Assembly: GCA_965248855.1 (NCBI GenBank)
Contig: CBDFKQ010000026.1
Coordinates: 1-64,000 of the forward strand
Reading direction: 5' to 3'
DNA length: 64,000 nt
From: CBDFKQ01 sp965248855
GTDB lineage: Bacteria; Bacteroidota; Bacteroidia; Cytophagales; 172606-1
Position 1 is the stretch's first letter. Each line of letters starts with the position of its first letter. The notes under the pieces are model-generated. The model ran no database searches. It was not told the DNA's origin and worked only from the letters and a program-made list of their open reading frames with translations. Both the position numbers and the translations under genes were made by a program. Of this stretch, positions 1-8,337 are shown in pieces.

Positions 1-1
1 T

Positions 2-1192
2 TTTCCGCTTTTTCTTTTTGGTTTTATTGGTTTATTGAGCCTGGTTACACTCAACGATTTTGATTTTCTAGACCCTTTAGGAAAAGCCATCAATGATTTT
101 ACTTTAGACGATATTGTTTTTTCTAAAATCAGAAAAGATACAGTTCAGGGAGGGAACCCTACTATTATCGATGAAAGAGTAGTGTTGATAAATATAGGAT
201 ACCTTGATCGAAAAAGTATTGCCGAAGAAATTGAAATTGTAAACAAATACAATCCTAAAGTGGTGGGGATAGATGTGTTTTTTAGATCTCCTAAAGGAGA
301 AGAACAGGATAGCAGTCTTGAAATAGCTTTATCTAAAACGCATAACCTTGTAATGGTTACTAAATTGAATAATTATAATAAAACTAAAGATCAATTTGAT
401 ACTTTAGAAACATCATATTCCGGTTTTATGACTGTAGCAAAAAAAGGATTTGGAAATTTAGTAACCGAAGGTGATGATGAAGAAGTAACGTGCAGGAGTT
501 TTTCTCCCGGTAGGAAAGTAAAAAATGAATTAGAACTCGCATTTGCAGTAAAAGCAGTTCAAATGTACGATAGAGGCGCAGCTCATCAATTTTTATATCG
601 GAATAATGATGAGGAATTTATTAATTACAGGCGAAATATAAGAGGCGGAACAGGTGGTTATTATACTTTTGATTATGATGATTTAAAAAGCGGAGAAGGA
701 TTGGATTTACTTACCGGTAAAATTGTGATTTTTGGTTTTTTGGGAAATAAATTAAATCCTAAAGATATTGAAGATAAATTTTATACTCCAATGAATAGGC
801 AATATGTAGGCCGTGCTTTTGCCGATATGTACGGAGCAGTTATTCATGCTAATATTATTTCTATGATTTTGGATAAAGATTATATCAATCCTACTCCTAC
901 ATGGGTTTCGTGGGTGGTTGCAATTGTTTTCTGTTTGTTCAATACCATTTTATTTTCTTACCTGTTACATAATAACAATACTTGGTATGGCGCATCAACA
1001 AAATTAATTCAGGTAATAGAAATTTTAATGATTGCCACTTTCACAGTTTATTCATTACACTTTTTACGTATTAAAATTGATTTGACTTTAACAACCATTA
1101 TTGTAGCACTGATCGGCGATCTTTTAGAAATTTATTATAGTGTTATAGTTCGTTTTTTTGAAAAAGTAAGTCTTAAGAAATCTAAAAATTAA
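2..1192 (+). CDS. CHASE2-domain membrane protein, 5' end outside window
   Basis: The reading frame is open to the left edge and encodes a hydrophobic stretch (FPLFLFGFIGLLSLVTL) before the first possible in-window start, a TTG at 35. That stretch is probably the N-terminal membrane helix, so the true start lies upstream. The following region (IDERVVLINIGYLDRKSIAEEI, VVGIDVFF, LTGKIVIFGFLG, HANIISMIL) fits a CHASE2 extracytoplasmic sensor domain. Three C-terminal membrane segments follow (about residues 290-312, 325-345 and 350-375 from the TTG). In the family CHASE2 usually precedes an output domain such as a kinase or cyclase; here the protein ends after the last helix, so no output domain is present. 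It ends 7 bases before the next gene and probably forms an operon with it. The ligand is unknown. Confidence 0.72.
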   Translation, partial: FPLFLFGFIGLLSLVTLNDFDFLDPLGKAINDFTLDDIVFSKIRKDTVQGGNPTIIDERVVLINIGYLDRKSIAEEIEIVNKYNPKVVGIDVFFRSPKGEEQDSSLEIALSKTHNLVMVTKLNNYNKTKDQFDTLETSYSGFMTVAKKGFGNLVTEGDDEEVTCRSFSPGRKVKNELELAFAVKAVQMYDRGAAHQFLYRNNDEEFINYRRNIRGGTGGYYTFDYDDLKSGEGLDLLTGKIVIFGFLGNKLNPKDIEDKFYTPMNRQYVGRAFADMYGAVIHANIISMILDKDYINPTPTWVSWVVAIVFCLFNTILFSYLLHNNNTWYGASTKLIQVIEILMIATFTVYSLHFLRIKIDLTLTTIIVALIGDLLEIYYSVIVRFFEKVSLKKSKN

Positions 1193-1199
1193 AATAATT

Positions 1200-2114
1200 A
1201 TGAAAAAAGTAATTCTTTCATTTTTAATCACTCTCCTATTCTTTTCTGCAAATGCGCAGTATAAAGATCATGTATTTAGAGTGATGATAAGCAGTGGTAA
1301 AAATTATGTTAAGAGAGGTGAAAATTGGGTTATATTAAGAACGGGTTCAAAATTATTACTGGAAGACCAGGTAAAAGTAGAACAAAATAGTTTTTTGGGT
1401 TTGGCACATGTAAGTGGTAAAGCATTAGAACTAAAAAAGCCGGGAGTTTATTTTATCAGTCAACTTAGCAGCAAAATAAATGTTAAAGCACTTAGCGCCA
1501 CTCAAAAATATACCGAGTATTTAATGGCTCAAATGAATACCGACAGAGAGAAAAGATTGGATGAGCGAATGAATGTAGTTGCTGCTGCAGAACGTGGAGA
1601 AAAATCGGCCTTTGTAGTTTTTTTGCCCACTCAAAACCCTTGTAATCTGATGCAAAACATCTATAATATTAAATGGCATCCGGTTAAAGATACTAAAAGT
1701 TACATCGTTAAGTTTATGAACCTCTATGATGAAGTGATACTGAAAATTGTAACATCCGATACTTCATTTGTTTTGGATTTAAAAAAACCGGAGTTAAAAA
1801 ACGAGGATAATTTTAAATTTACAGTTCAATCTAAAGAAAAACTGATGTTAAAGTCACGTGAATATGGCTTGAAAAAGCTAAATCTTACTGAATATAAATC
1901 AATACAAGAAGATTTAAATAATTTTAAAACGGATGATGATAATTCATCTTTGCACAAAGTGGTTTTAGCCACTTATTATGAAGATAAAAAACTTTACATG
2001 AATGCTATTGAAAATTATGAAAAAGCTATTGAATTAGAACCGGAAGTAACCGAATATAAAAAATTATATGCAGAATTTTTAAAAAGAAATGGTATGGCAG
2101 AGGAGAAGAAATAA
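1200..2114 (+). CDS. Secreted FecR-like protein with C-terminal TPR
   Basis: A clear signal peptide (MKKVILSFLITLLFFSANAQ) is followed by a region (about 25-95) resembling a FecR-type beta fold: VMISSGKNYVKRGENW, LLLEDQVKVEQNSFLGLAHVSG. The middle (about 140-215) looks like another beta domain. The C-terminus (about 240-300) has a TPR-like helical pair, with YMNAIENYEKAIELEPE as the clearest repeat. It lies 7 bases after the CHASE2 gene, a spacing that suggests co-transcription and a joint envelope-sensing role. The FecR assignment rests on the pattern of small beta strands around SSGKNYVKRG and is tentative; the signal peptide and the TPR are clear. Function unknown. Confidence 0.62.
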   Translation: MKKVILSFLITLLFFSANAQYKDHVFRVMISSGKNYVKRGENWVILRTGSKLLLEDQVKVEQNSFLGLAHVSGKALELKKPGVYFISQLSSKINVKALSATQKYTEYLMAQMNTDREKRLDERMNVVAAAERGEKSAFVVFLPTQNPCNLMQNIYNIKWHPVKDTKSYIVKFMNLYDEVILKIVTSDTSFVLDLKKPELKNEDNFKFTVQSKEKLMLKSREYGLKKLNLTEYKSIQEDLNNFKTDDDNSSLHKVVLATYYEDKKLYMNAIENYEKAIELEPEVTEYKKLYAEFLKRNGMAEEKK

Positions 2115-2146
2115 TTTGTAAAAAAACCATTATGTTTTAACAAAAA

Positions 2147-3208
2147 ATGAATTTAATAATAAATATCATAGCTACCATTATTATAATTCCATGGTTCGGT
2201 ATAGTTATGATGTCTCCAATGATGGTTGTGGCAGGAGGTTTTAAAGATAATGTTTCTGCGATTTTAATGGCCATGTTTTTAATTGGGTATCCGGTTATAA
2301 TTTTTACAATAATTAAAATATTAAAATTTCGATATTTTGGTTGGAATGTAAATTATTTACTAATCGGCTTCAGTTTAGTTGTTGGATTAATTTTTATCGT
2401 TTACGGTTTTCCTCAAATGCTTTATAATGTGTCAAAAGGAATTCCCGGTAGTGGTTATTTTATAAAAGAATCTAATGTTTATTTAGATGGAGATAAAATA
2501 AAAGATGCGGATGGTAAATCATTTAAGATTTTTAAAGAAGATATATGGTATGCTAAAGACAATGACCATGTTTTTTATCATGGACAAATACTTAAGGGAG
2601 CAATTGCTAAAACATTTATTCCGGTTGTAATCGATAAAAGCAAAAATCCAATATTTTGGAAAGACGAATCCGGTGTTTTTTACTTGGGAAAAAAGATTGA
2701 AAGTGCAAATCCAGTAACTTTTCAACCTATCAAAGGTTGTTATGCCCACGATGATAAGAATGTTTATTTTTGTAATTTATTAATCGAAAATGCTGATCCA
2801 AATAAATTTAAACTTTTAAATGAAAATATCGCAGACGATGGCGTAAACATATTTATTATAGATAAGCAATCAAAAATACCTGTAGATATAGAAAGTTTTG
2901 AAGTTATAAAAAGCGATAATAATGATAATTACTGCAAAGATAAAAATAATGTTTATGCAGTTTTCTTTTCTCAAATGGATCCATTATTAAAAGTTGAAGG
3001 CGCTGACCCATCAAGTTTTAAACCACTTGAGAGAAGTTATTCAGTGGATAAAAATTATGTTTATTTTTTAAATTCAAATAAGCAAAAAGTAGAAAGACTT
3101 ACAGGTATAAATGTTAAATCATTTTCAGTCGGCTACGACAACGCTACCAAATCTGATGCAAATGATGGCGTTAATTTTTTAATGGAAGGGGAGATTATAA
3201 AAAAATAG
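2147..3208 (+). CDS. DKNYY-repeat membrane-anchored protein
   Basis: The N-terminal 95 residues hold three or so hydrophobic helices (IINIIATIIIIPWFGIVMM, ILMAMFLIGYPVIIFTIIK, NYLLIGFSLVVGLIFIVYGF). The rest is built from repeats of the DKNYY type: WYAKDNDHVFYHGQIL, FWKDESGVFYLGKKI, AHDDKNVYFCNLLI, CKDKNNVYAVF and SVDKNYVYFLN, each followed by a 'DPxxFK.L' turn. DKNYY repeats are found in uncharacterised surface or secreted proteins of several phyla; no activity is known. The gene starts 32 bases after the FecR-like gene and ends in a strong terminator, so it is probably the last gene of that transcription unit. Confidence 0.7.
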   Translation: MNLIINIIATIIIIPWFGIVMMSPMMVVAGGFKDNVSAILMAMFLIGYPVIIFTIIKILKFRYFGWNVNYLLIGFSLVVGLIFIVYGFPQMLYNVSKGIPGSGYFIKESNVYLDGDKIKDADGKSFKIFKEDIWYAKDNDHVFYHGQILKGAIAKTFIPVVIDKSKNPIFWKDESGVFYLGKKIESANPVTFQPIKGCYAHDDKNVYFCNLLIENADPNKFKLLNENIADDGVNIFIIDKQSKIPVDIESFEVIKSDNNDNYCKDKNNVYAVFFSQMDPLLKVEGADPSSFKPLERSYSVDKNYVYFLNSNKQKVERLTGINVKSFSVGYDNATKSDANDGVNFLMEGEIIKK

Positions 3209-3244
3209 TCATTGAAATTAAATTTCAATGACTATTTTTTTATA
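3206..3244. terminator. Bidirectional hairpin terminator
   Basis: A stem of TAGTCATTGAAATT with its complement (AATTTCAATGACTA) and a very short loop is followed by seven T. It closes the DKNYY gene on the plus strand. The A-rich left flank means it could also serve the convergent barrel-protein gene. Confidence 0.8.
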
Positions 3245-3264
3245 ATTTTAAAGATGATGTTGAA

Positions 3265-3918
3265 TTAGAATTTTAATCCTATCTCTAATGCTAATTGGCT
3301 TGAATGAACTTTTAAATGCGAGAAGGTGTAGTCATGATTAAATTGTTGTATTACACCTCTATTGTAATTAATTCCGGCAAATAAAGAGTTACTACTACTT
3401 AAAACATATTCAGCACCTATTCCTAAGTACGGGCCAATATTTACCGGCTTAATTACTTTCCCTGAAGAAGCAAAGTCTTTAGTATCTTGGTTTTTATATT
3501 TTTCAGCAAGCTTAACATCAACTACAGCACCAAGTTGAAAATAAAGTCTTAAATCAGACGCTATTTCGTTTGTATATAACTTTAATGTTAGTGGAATAGA
3601 AATGCTTTGCGCATTAATTTTAATTTGATCACCTGTATCACCTTTTAAGCTAAATGATTTTACGTTATACCATAAACCCGTTCCAAATGCATAATTTTCG
3701 CCAAAGAAAAAATCAAAAGTAGGACCAAATTGTAAAGTCATAGGTTTCGATCCTGAACTTATTGTCCCAACATTAGAACTTGAAGGAAAATCAGTCGTTA
3801 CACCTGTCATATTTATGGATGGTGCCAATCTTAATCCAATTCTTACTTTTTTGTCTTGAGCGAAACTCGCAGAATATACACCGATAATAAACAAAATGGG
3901 TATTAAAATTTTTTTCAT
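3265..3918 (-). CDS. Outer-membrane beta-barrel protein (PorT-like family)
   Basis: A 217-residue protein with signal peptide MKKILIPILFIIGVYSASFAQ, followed by alternating amphipathic strands: KVRIGLRLAPSINMTGV, QFGPTFDFFFGENYAFGTGLWYNVKSFSLKG, SIPLTLKLYTN, LRLYFQLGAVVDVKLAE, NIGPYLGIGAEYVLSS and a final strand ending in ALEIGLKF with the usual terminal aromatic residue. This is the pattern of the small Bacteroidota 'outer membrane protein beta-barrel' family. Members are generally of unknown function; a pore or structural role is inferred only. It lies 73 bases upstream (on the plus strand) of the transporter gene's 3' end and shares its direction, but the gap makes a shared transcript uncertain. 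Confidence 0.75.
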   Translation of the reverse strand: MKKILIPILFIIGVYSASFAQDKKVRIGLRLAPSINMTGVTTDFPSSSNVGTISSGSKPMTLQFGPTFDFFFGENYAFGTGLWYNVKSFSLKGDTGDQIKINAQSISIPLTLKLYTNEIASDLRLYFQLGAVVDVKLAEKYKNQDTKDFASSGKVIKPVNIGPYLGIGAEYVLSSSNSLFAGINYNRGVIQQFNHDYTFSHLKVHSSQLALEIGLKF

Positions 3919-3991
3919 AATTATATGTTTAGATTAATAATATTTTTTCAACGTTCATGTTCAAATATTGTTCCAAAATAAAGGTTATTTA

Positions 3992-6900
3992 TTATTCAAC
4001 CTCTCCCGATGCTTTATTTATTATAAAATTAAATACTTTGTAATATAATGTAATGTATAAAAGCAAGCACATCAACCATATATTAGCAATATTAAAAAAT
4101 AAAGTTGGTACTAAAAACGTGAAGAAAAATTTATAAGGTGCAAAAAAATGCGTTCTAAAATTTATCGGGCTTTTTGAATTTCCGGGTTTAAAATAAATAG
4201 GATAAATTTTTCTGATCAGCCTTCCATTGTATTCCACAATCCTATCTTCACTCATATCACTTGTCACAAAGTTTTCAACCCTCGCATTTTGATATCTTTT
4301 CTTTTTTTCTAAAAATTTATTATTATCAATAGGGTTGCTTGTTAAAGAGGCAATTAAATCATCTTTATCGTCAATGGCATTATTATAAATTTTATTATAA
4401 TACCTGTCAGAGCTATGTAGGTATTTTTCTGTGGCTTTTGCTGTATTTAAATTAAATTTTTCAGGTGTTAAATTATCTGCCTCCTTAAATTTAATTGTTT
4501 GGTTTTCTTCTAATTCCTTATAAATTTCATTTCTGAGTAAGGAAATATTTTTTTTAAAGTTTTCATCACCCGGTCTTAAATTTCCTTTGCAATATTCTAA
4601 TTTGGAAGATAAGGTTGGAAGATAATACGTTTTCTTATAATCAGAGAAAGCAAGTTGCCGGTCAAAATCATAAAATTGTTTTTCAAATTTATTGTACATA
4701 AACTGGCTCACCATCAATGCTTCGAACGACCATCGGGAAGCCATAATATCACCCACTATTGGAGTTTTATCCTGGCTGTGCATATTTGGGTTTATTTGAT
4801 CAAAACGAACAACTATCCCACCTAAAATTAATTGAGGAATCAACAAAATAGGGATTAGTATATAAATTGTAATTACTGATTTAAAAGTTTGGGATATATT
4901 AAGCCCCAACATATTTGCAAAACAACTTGTTGAAAATAATACAGCCCAATATATAAATGTCATTCCTTCTATACCTACTATTAAATTACCAACAATGGTG
5001 TATAGAAGACTTTGAATAGCAGAAAAAGAAAATAAAATCGAAATTTTTGCAAACAAATAACTTGTACGACTTAGATGAAGAAATTTTTCGCGTTTCATTA
5101 TTTTCGCATCACGTATAATTTCTTCTGCACTTATTGTTAAGCCCATAAAAAGGGCAACAATAATGCTCATAAAAATATACGGAGGTATGTTAGGGTTTTC
5201 ACTAAAAATATAACTTCCTTTATTTGTCAAGTCATCCATTTTATAAAACCTGACAATATAACCCAGTATACAAGCCAGTAAAGGAGCTTGCAATAGATTA
5301 ATAATGAGGTACTGAGTATTACTTAATTTTGATAAAAAGTCACGTATCAAAAATACAACATATTGTTTTCCTTTATTAGGGATATTAAGCGTGTTTTCGG
5401 GTTTTTCAAGGGTGGGAATTAATTCGGGAAGTATATTATTTTCTAAATAACAATCTCTCCATTCAGTTGGCAAATGCTTTCTTTCATCAGTTACATGTCC
5501 ATATTCATCAATTACTTTGCTATCAATAATATCAAAAACAACTTCCGGGTTTACTGTGCCGCACACATTACAAAGGCTTTGATCTGCATTTACCTGGTTG
5601 GTCAGTGTTTTAAAATAAACCAAAGCTTCGAGAGGGTTTCCATAATAAATTTGGTAACCGCCGGTATCTAAAATTACTAATTTATCAAATAGTTTAAAAA
5701 TATCTGAGGATGGTTGATGAATTACTACAAAAATTAACTTTCCGGAGATGGCCAATTCCTTTAATATATCCATAATGTTTTCCGAATCGCGAGATGAAAG
5801 ACCGGATGTTGGCTCATCTACAAACATTACTGCCGGTTGCCGAAGTAATTCCAAGCCAATATTTACACGCTTTCTTTGTCCTCCACTTATTGTTTTATCA
5901 AGTACACTCCCAACTTTCAGATCTTTGGTTTCTACCAAACCCAAGCTTTGTAATGTTTTTAAAACTAATTTTTCAATTTCGATATCAGCAGTATCTGCAA
6001 AACATAATTTGCCGGCATAATATAAATTTTCAAAAACGGTTAATTCTTCAATCAATAAATCATCTTGAGGTACGTATCCAATAACACCCTTTAATTGTTC
6101 TTGCCGGTCATGAATGCTTATGTTATTAATTAATACATGACCTTTATGTGGTTTTTTATTTCCGTTTAATACACTTAATAAGGTTGATTTTCCGGAGCCG
6201 CTTGCACCCATTAATGCAATTAAATTCCCGCTTTTTTCAATTATATTAATATCATGCAAGCCTTGATGGCCACTTTTAAAGAAAAAATTAATATCCTTTG
6301 CTTCAAAAGTCAGTTGTGGTGCAGATTCTGTTTCATAAAAATAATTTGTTATCGTACTAAAATAGATTGGATCACTTTTTTCTGTCCTTATTACACTTCC
6401 CTGAATAAGAGGATAAACATAATTTGGGTTTAATATTTTTCCATTTAAAGTTACTTCCTCATTTAATTTTTCACTTGTTCTGATAAAATATATTTCATCT
6501 TCAGGTAATCTTAAAACGGCTAAAGCAGCTCCAAATGCATTTTTTTTAAAATGCTTAAAATGTGCTTCGCGCGAAGATTCATTATCATCAATTATTAATA
6601 CCCTTAATGATGATAAATCATAAATATCTTTAGTGGTAACAAAATTTTTAATGGCTTCATATATTTCTACTTCAATAAACAGTTCCCCGGCTACCTGTTT
6701 ATCAAAAGCTTCTTCACGCTCCGATAAATTTTTATCGGAAAATGCGAGGTCAATTAAATGAAGCAAAACAATAATTTTTTGCTTCCTGTTTAATTCCCTG
6801 TTTATTTGTGAACAAACTTCTAATGCAGTTGGAAAATCGGTATTGGTATTTGATACCAAATTATCAAACTCTTCCAAATATTTCTTAACGGCATTACCAC

Positions 6901-7015
6901 GAATATTTTCACGTAAAAAGTTTTCGACACTTTGTTTTTCAGCATCTTGCAGCCCATCTATTTTTACACTTGTTACTAGTAGTTTTATAATTGCTCTGAG
7001 TACCTGTTCATTCAT
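3992..7015 (-). CDS. Large ABCG-type ABC transporter with TerB-like N-terminus
   Basis: A 1007-residue fused ATPase-permease. Residues 1-125 are helical and acidic, like TerB/DjlA-N modules (SVKIDGLQDAEKQSVENFL, AFSDKNLSEREEAFD). Residues 150-245 may hold a degenerate FHA-like or receiver-like part (VTLNGKILNPNYVYPLIQGS). The ATPase spans about 245-470: Walker A GASGSGKST, Q-loop GYVPQDD, signature ISGGQRKRVNIGLELL, Walker B AVMFVDEPTSGLSS and the H-loop VVIHQPS, the ABCG/White pattern. A CNVC pair lies near 485. The permease (about 550-1000) has six or so helices, with an ABCG-like SRWSFEALMVSQFMYNKFE block and about 200 hydrophilic residues before the last helix pair. Known ABCG half-transporters are about 600 residues, so both ends are extended. 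Substrate unknown. Confidence 0.85.
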   Translation of the reverse strand: MNEQVLRAIIKLLVTSVKIDGLQDAEKQSVENFLRENIRGNAVKKYLEEFDNLVSNTNTDFPTALEVCSQINRELNRKQKIIVLLHLIDLAFSDKNLSEREEAFDKQVAGELFIEVEIYEAIKNFVTTKDIYDLSSLRVLIIDDNESSREAHFKHFKKNAFGAALAVLRLPEDEIYFIRTSEKLNEEVTLNGKILNPNYVYPLIQGSVIRTEKSDPIYFSTITNYFYETESAPQLTFEAKDINFFFKSGHQGLHDINIIEKSGNLIALMGASGSGKSTLLSVLNGNKKPHKGHVLINNISIHDRQEQLKGVIGYVPQDDLLIEELTVFENLYYAGKLCFADTADIEIEKLVLKTLQSLGLVETKDLKVGSVLDKTISGGQRKRVNIGLELLRQPAVMFVDEPTSGLSSRDSENIMDILKELAISGKLIFVVIHQPSSDIFKLFDKLVILDTGGYQIYYGNPLEALVYFKTLTNQVNADQSLCNVCGTVNPEVVFDIIDSKVIDEYGHVTDERKHLPTEWRDCYLENNILPELIPTLEKPENTLNIPNKGKQYVVFLIRDFLSKLSNTQYLIINLLQAPLLACILGYIVRFYKMDDLTNKGSYIFSENPNIPPYIFMSIIVALFMGLTISAEEIIRDAKIMKREKFLHLSRTSYLFAKISILFSFSAIQSLLYTIVGNLIVGIEGMTFIYWAVLFSTSCFANMLGLNISQTFKSVITIYILIPILLIPQLILGGIVVRFDQINPNMHSQDKTPIVGDIMASRWSFEALMVSQFMYNKFEKQFYDFDRQLAFSDYKKTYYLPTLSSKLEYCKGNLRPGDENFKKNISLLRNEIYKELEENQTIKFKEADNLTPEKFNLNTAKATEKYLHSSDRYYNKIYNNAIDDKDDLIASLTSNPIDNNKFLEKKKRYQNARVENFVTSDMSEDRIVEYNGRLIRKIYPIYFKPGNSKSPINFRTHFFAPYKFFFTFLVPTLFFNIANIWLMCLLLYITLYYKVFNFIINKASGEVE

Positions 7016-7256
7016 ACAGTGTAAAAGATGGGGTAATAATAGTTGAAAGAAAGAAATATTCTCAAAATAAATTCCAAATTAGTAAAAATTATGAACATCC
7101 GGATTTGTCATTGTTTTCAATATGATAGTATATAAATAATTGTTCATTCAAAATTTTAAAATTTTCCGGTAATAATTTTTATAAATGTATTTTTTATTTA
7201 CCCTCAAACTTTTTTGTTGAATTTTATAAATAAAAAAAACTTCAGAAAAAATAAAA

Positions 7257-7300
7257 TTTAATTATGAGTTTAACGATATCTATATATTCATAATTTGAAG
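7257..7300 (+). repeat. Dispersed intergenic motif, copy 1
   Basis: This segment matches, with several substitutions, the motif also found at 25131-25170, 31454-31492 and (reverse complement) 41715-41754. Shared blocks are TTTAATTAT, GTTTA, GATATC and TATATTCATAATTT. It is the most diverged of the four copies and sits about 120 bases upstream of the yceD start. Confidence 0.6.
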
Positions 7301-7391
7301 TTTTTGACCTGTTATAATAATAATAAGTTATCTTTTTTAAATCTGAACAAGAGAATTTGTTATTTTTTTTTAATAATAAAAAATAACTCTC

Positions 7392-7399
7392 TATATTTG
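7392..7399 (+). promoter_or_regulatory. Bacteroidota -7 element for the yceD-rpmF operon
   Basis: TATATTTG matches the TAnnTTTG consensus exactly and is followed by GCGGG. It lies 20 bases before the GTG start of yceD. The -33 box is weak (only a T-run near 7362-7371), so the call rests on the -7 element and its position. Confidence 0.55.
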
Positions 7400-7419
7400 C
7401 GGGCTCAATTTATAATGCT

Positions 7420-7965
7420 GTGAAGGAATTACGAGAATTTGATATTGCTATAACCAGATTAGGCAATAAAAAGCATTTGTATACCTGGAATGTCGGTGAT
7501 AAATTTTTTAAAAATTTTCCCGGAACTCCTGTTGAAAAGGCAAATTTCATAGTAAGTCTTGAATTAGATCATTCAGACACTATGATGCAATTGTATTTTA
7601 GGATTGACGGTATGTTGGAGTTGATTTGTGACAGATCCTTAGAGCCTTTTGATTTTAAATTTGATAATGAAAGGAAGTTAATATTAAAATTTGGCGAAGA
7701 GCCGGAAATATTAACTGACGAAATAGAAATAATAAATAGGGATGAGCAGGTAATTAATGTAGCTCAATATATTTATGAATTTGTTTGCCTTACAATACCA
7801 ATGAAAAAACTCCATCCAAAGTTTAATTTAACTGAAGATGAGGAAGAGAGTGAGGGAATTATTATTTATACTTCTGAAGATGAGAAAAAAGAAGAAGTAA
7901 AGGAGGATGAAATTATTGACCCGCGTTGGGAAGCATTAAAGAAAATAAAAAAAGAGAATAAGTAA
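7420..7965 (+). CDS. yceD: DUF177 (YceD-like) 23S rRNA accumulation protein
   Basis: A 181-residue acidic protein beginning at GTG. No upstream ATG is in frame, and the N-terminus MKELREFDIAITRLG is typical of Bacteroidota DUF177 proteins. The central part (ITRLGNKKHLYTWNVGDKFF, LEDHSDT-like hydrophobic pattern, FRIDGMLELICDRSLEPFDFKF) corresponds to the DUF177 fold, in which a Cys-containing CDRSLEPF block is characteristic. The C-terminal end is strongly acidic and ends with the conserved DPRWEALKKIKKENK. The family is linked to 23S rRNA accumulation and is nearly always directly upstream of rpmF, as here (39-base gap). A role in ribosome biogenesis is known for the family and inferred here. 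Confidence 0.88.
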   Translation: MKELREFDIAITRLGNKKHLYTWNVGDKFFKNFPGTPVEKANFIVSLELDHSDTMMQLYFRIDGMLELICDRSLEPFDFKFDNERKLILKFGEEPEILTDEIEIINRDEQVINVAQYIYEFVCLTIPMKKLHPKFNLTEDEEESEGIIIYTSEDEKKEEVKEDEIIDPRWEALKKIKKENK

Positions 7966-8004
7966 TAAATTTATAAAAATTATATTTTAAAAGAATAGGG
8001 AAAG

Positions 8005-8199
8005 ATGGCACATCCAAAACGAAAAATATCCAGAACCAGAAGAGATAAAAGAAGGACACACGATAAAACTACCGAAAGGGCGATAGCAATATGTTCTGTT
8101 ACAAATACCCCTCATTTATATCACAGAGCTTATGTATCTGAAGGGAATTTATATTATAAGGGTAAAGTAGTAATCGAAAATTTCAAACCCACTGCTTAA
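8005..8199 (+). CDS. rpmF: 50S ribosomal protein bL32
   Basis: A 64-residue basic protein, MAHPKRKISRTRRDKRRTHD, the standard bL32 N-terminus. It then has CSVTNTPHLYHRAYVSEGNLYYKGK. Many bL32 proteins carry a four-Cys zinc knuckle; here only one Cys (CSVTNTPHLYH) is seen, so this is the zinc-independent (C-minus) type common in Bacteroidota. It is a structural component of the large ribosomal subunit. It follows yceD and precedes plsX, a conserved order that couples ribosome and lipid synthesis genes. Confidence 0.96.
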   Translation: MAHPKRKISRTRRDKRRTHDKTTERAIAICSVTNTPHLYHRAYVSEGNLYYKGKVVIENFKPTA

Positions 8200-8248
8200 C
8201 TAAATAATAAAAGTGAAGAAATACGTTTTTTCACTTTTATTATTTAGT
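8199..8248 (+). terminator. Long hairpin after rpmF, terminator or attenuator
   Basis: Arms 8199-8217 and 8230-8248 are complementary over 19 bases (ACTAAATAATAAAAGTGAA and its complement) around a 12-base loop. No T-run follows the right arm, so it is not a classical intrinsic terminator. It may slow transcription into plsX or protect the 3' end of the yceD-rpmF message. Confidence 0.6.
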
Positions 8249-8337
8249 CTAAAAAATCATCTTTGGGAAAAGTTATCTGTTAAATTCCGCTTTTATAAAG
8301 TAGGAAACATTATTAAAACTAACCAATTTATTCTCAG

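Larger units (their letters stand above)
7016..7419. other. 404-bp AT-rich intergenic region
   Basis: Divergent gap between the transporter and yceD. It holds one copy of a dispersed intergenic motif (7257-7300) and a good -7 promoter element facing yceD (7392-7399). No ORF or RNA gene was recognised in the remainder. Confidence 0.6.
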
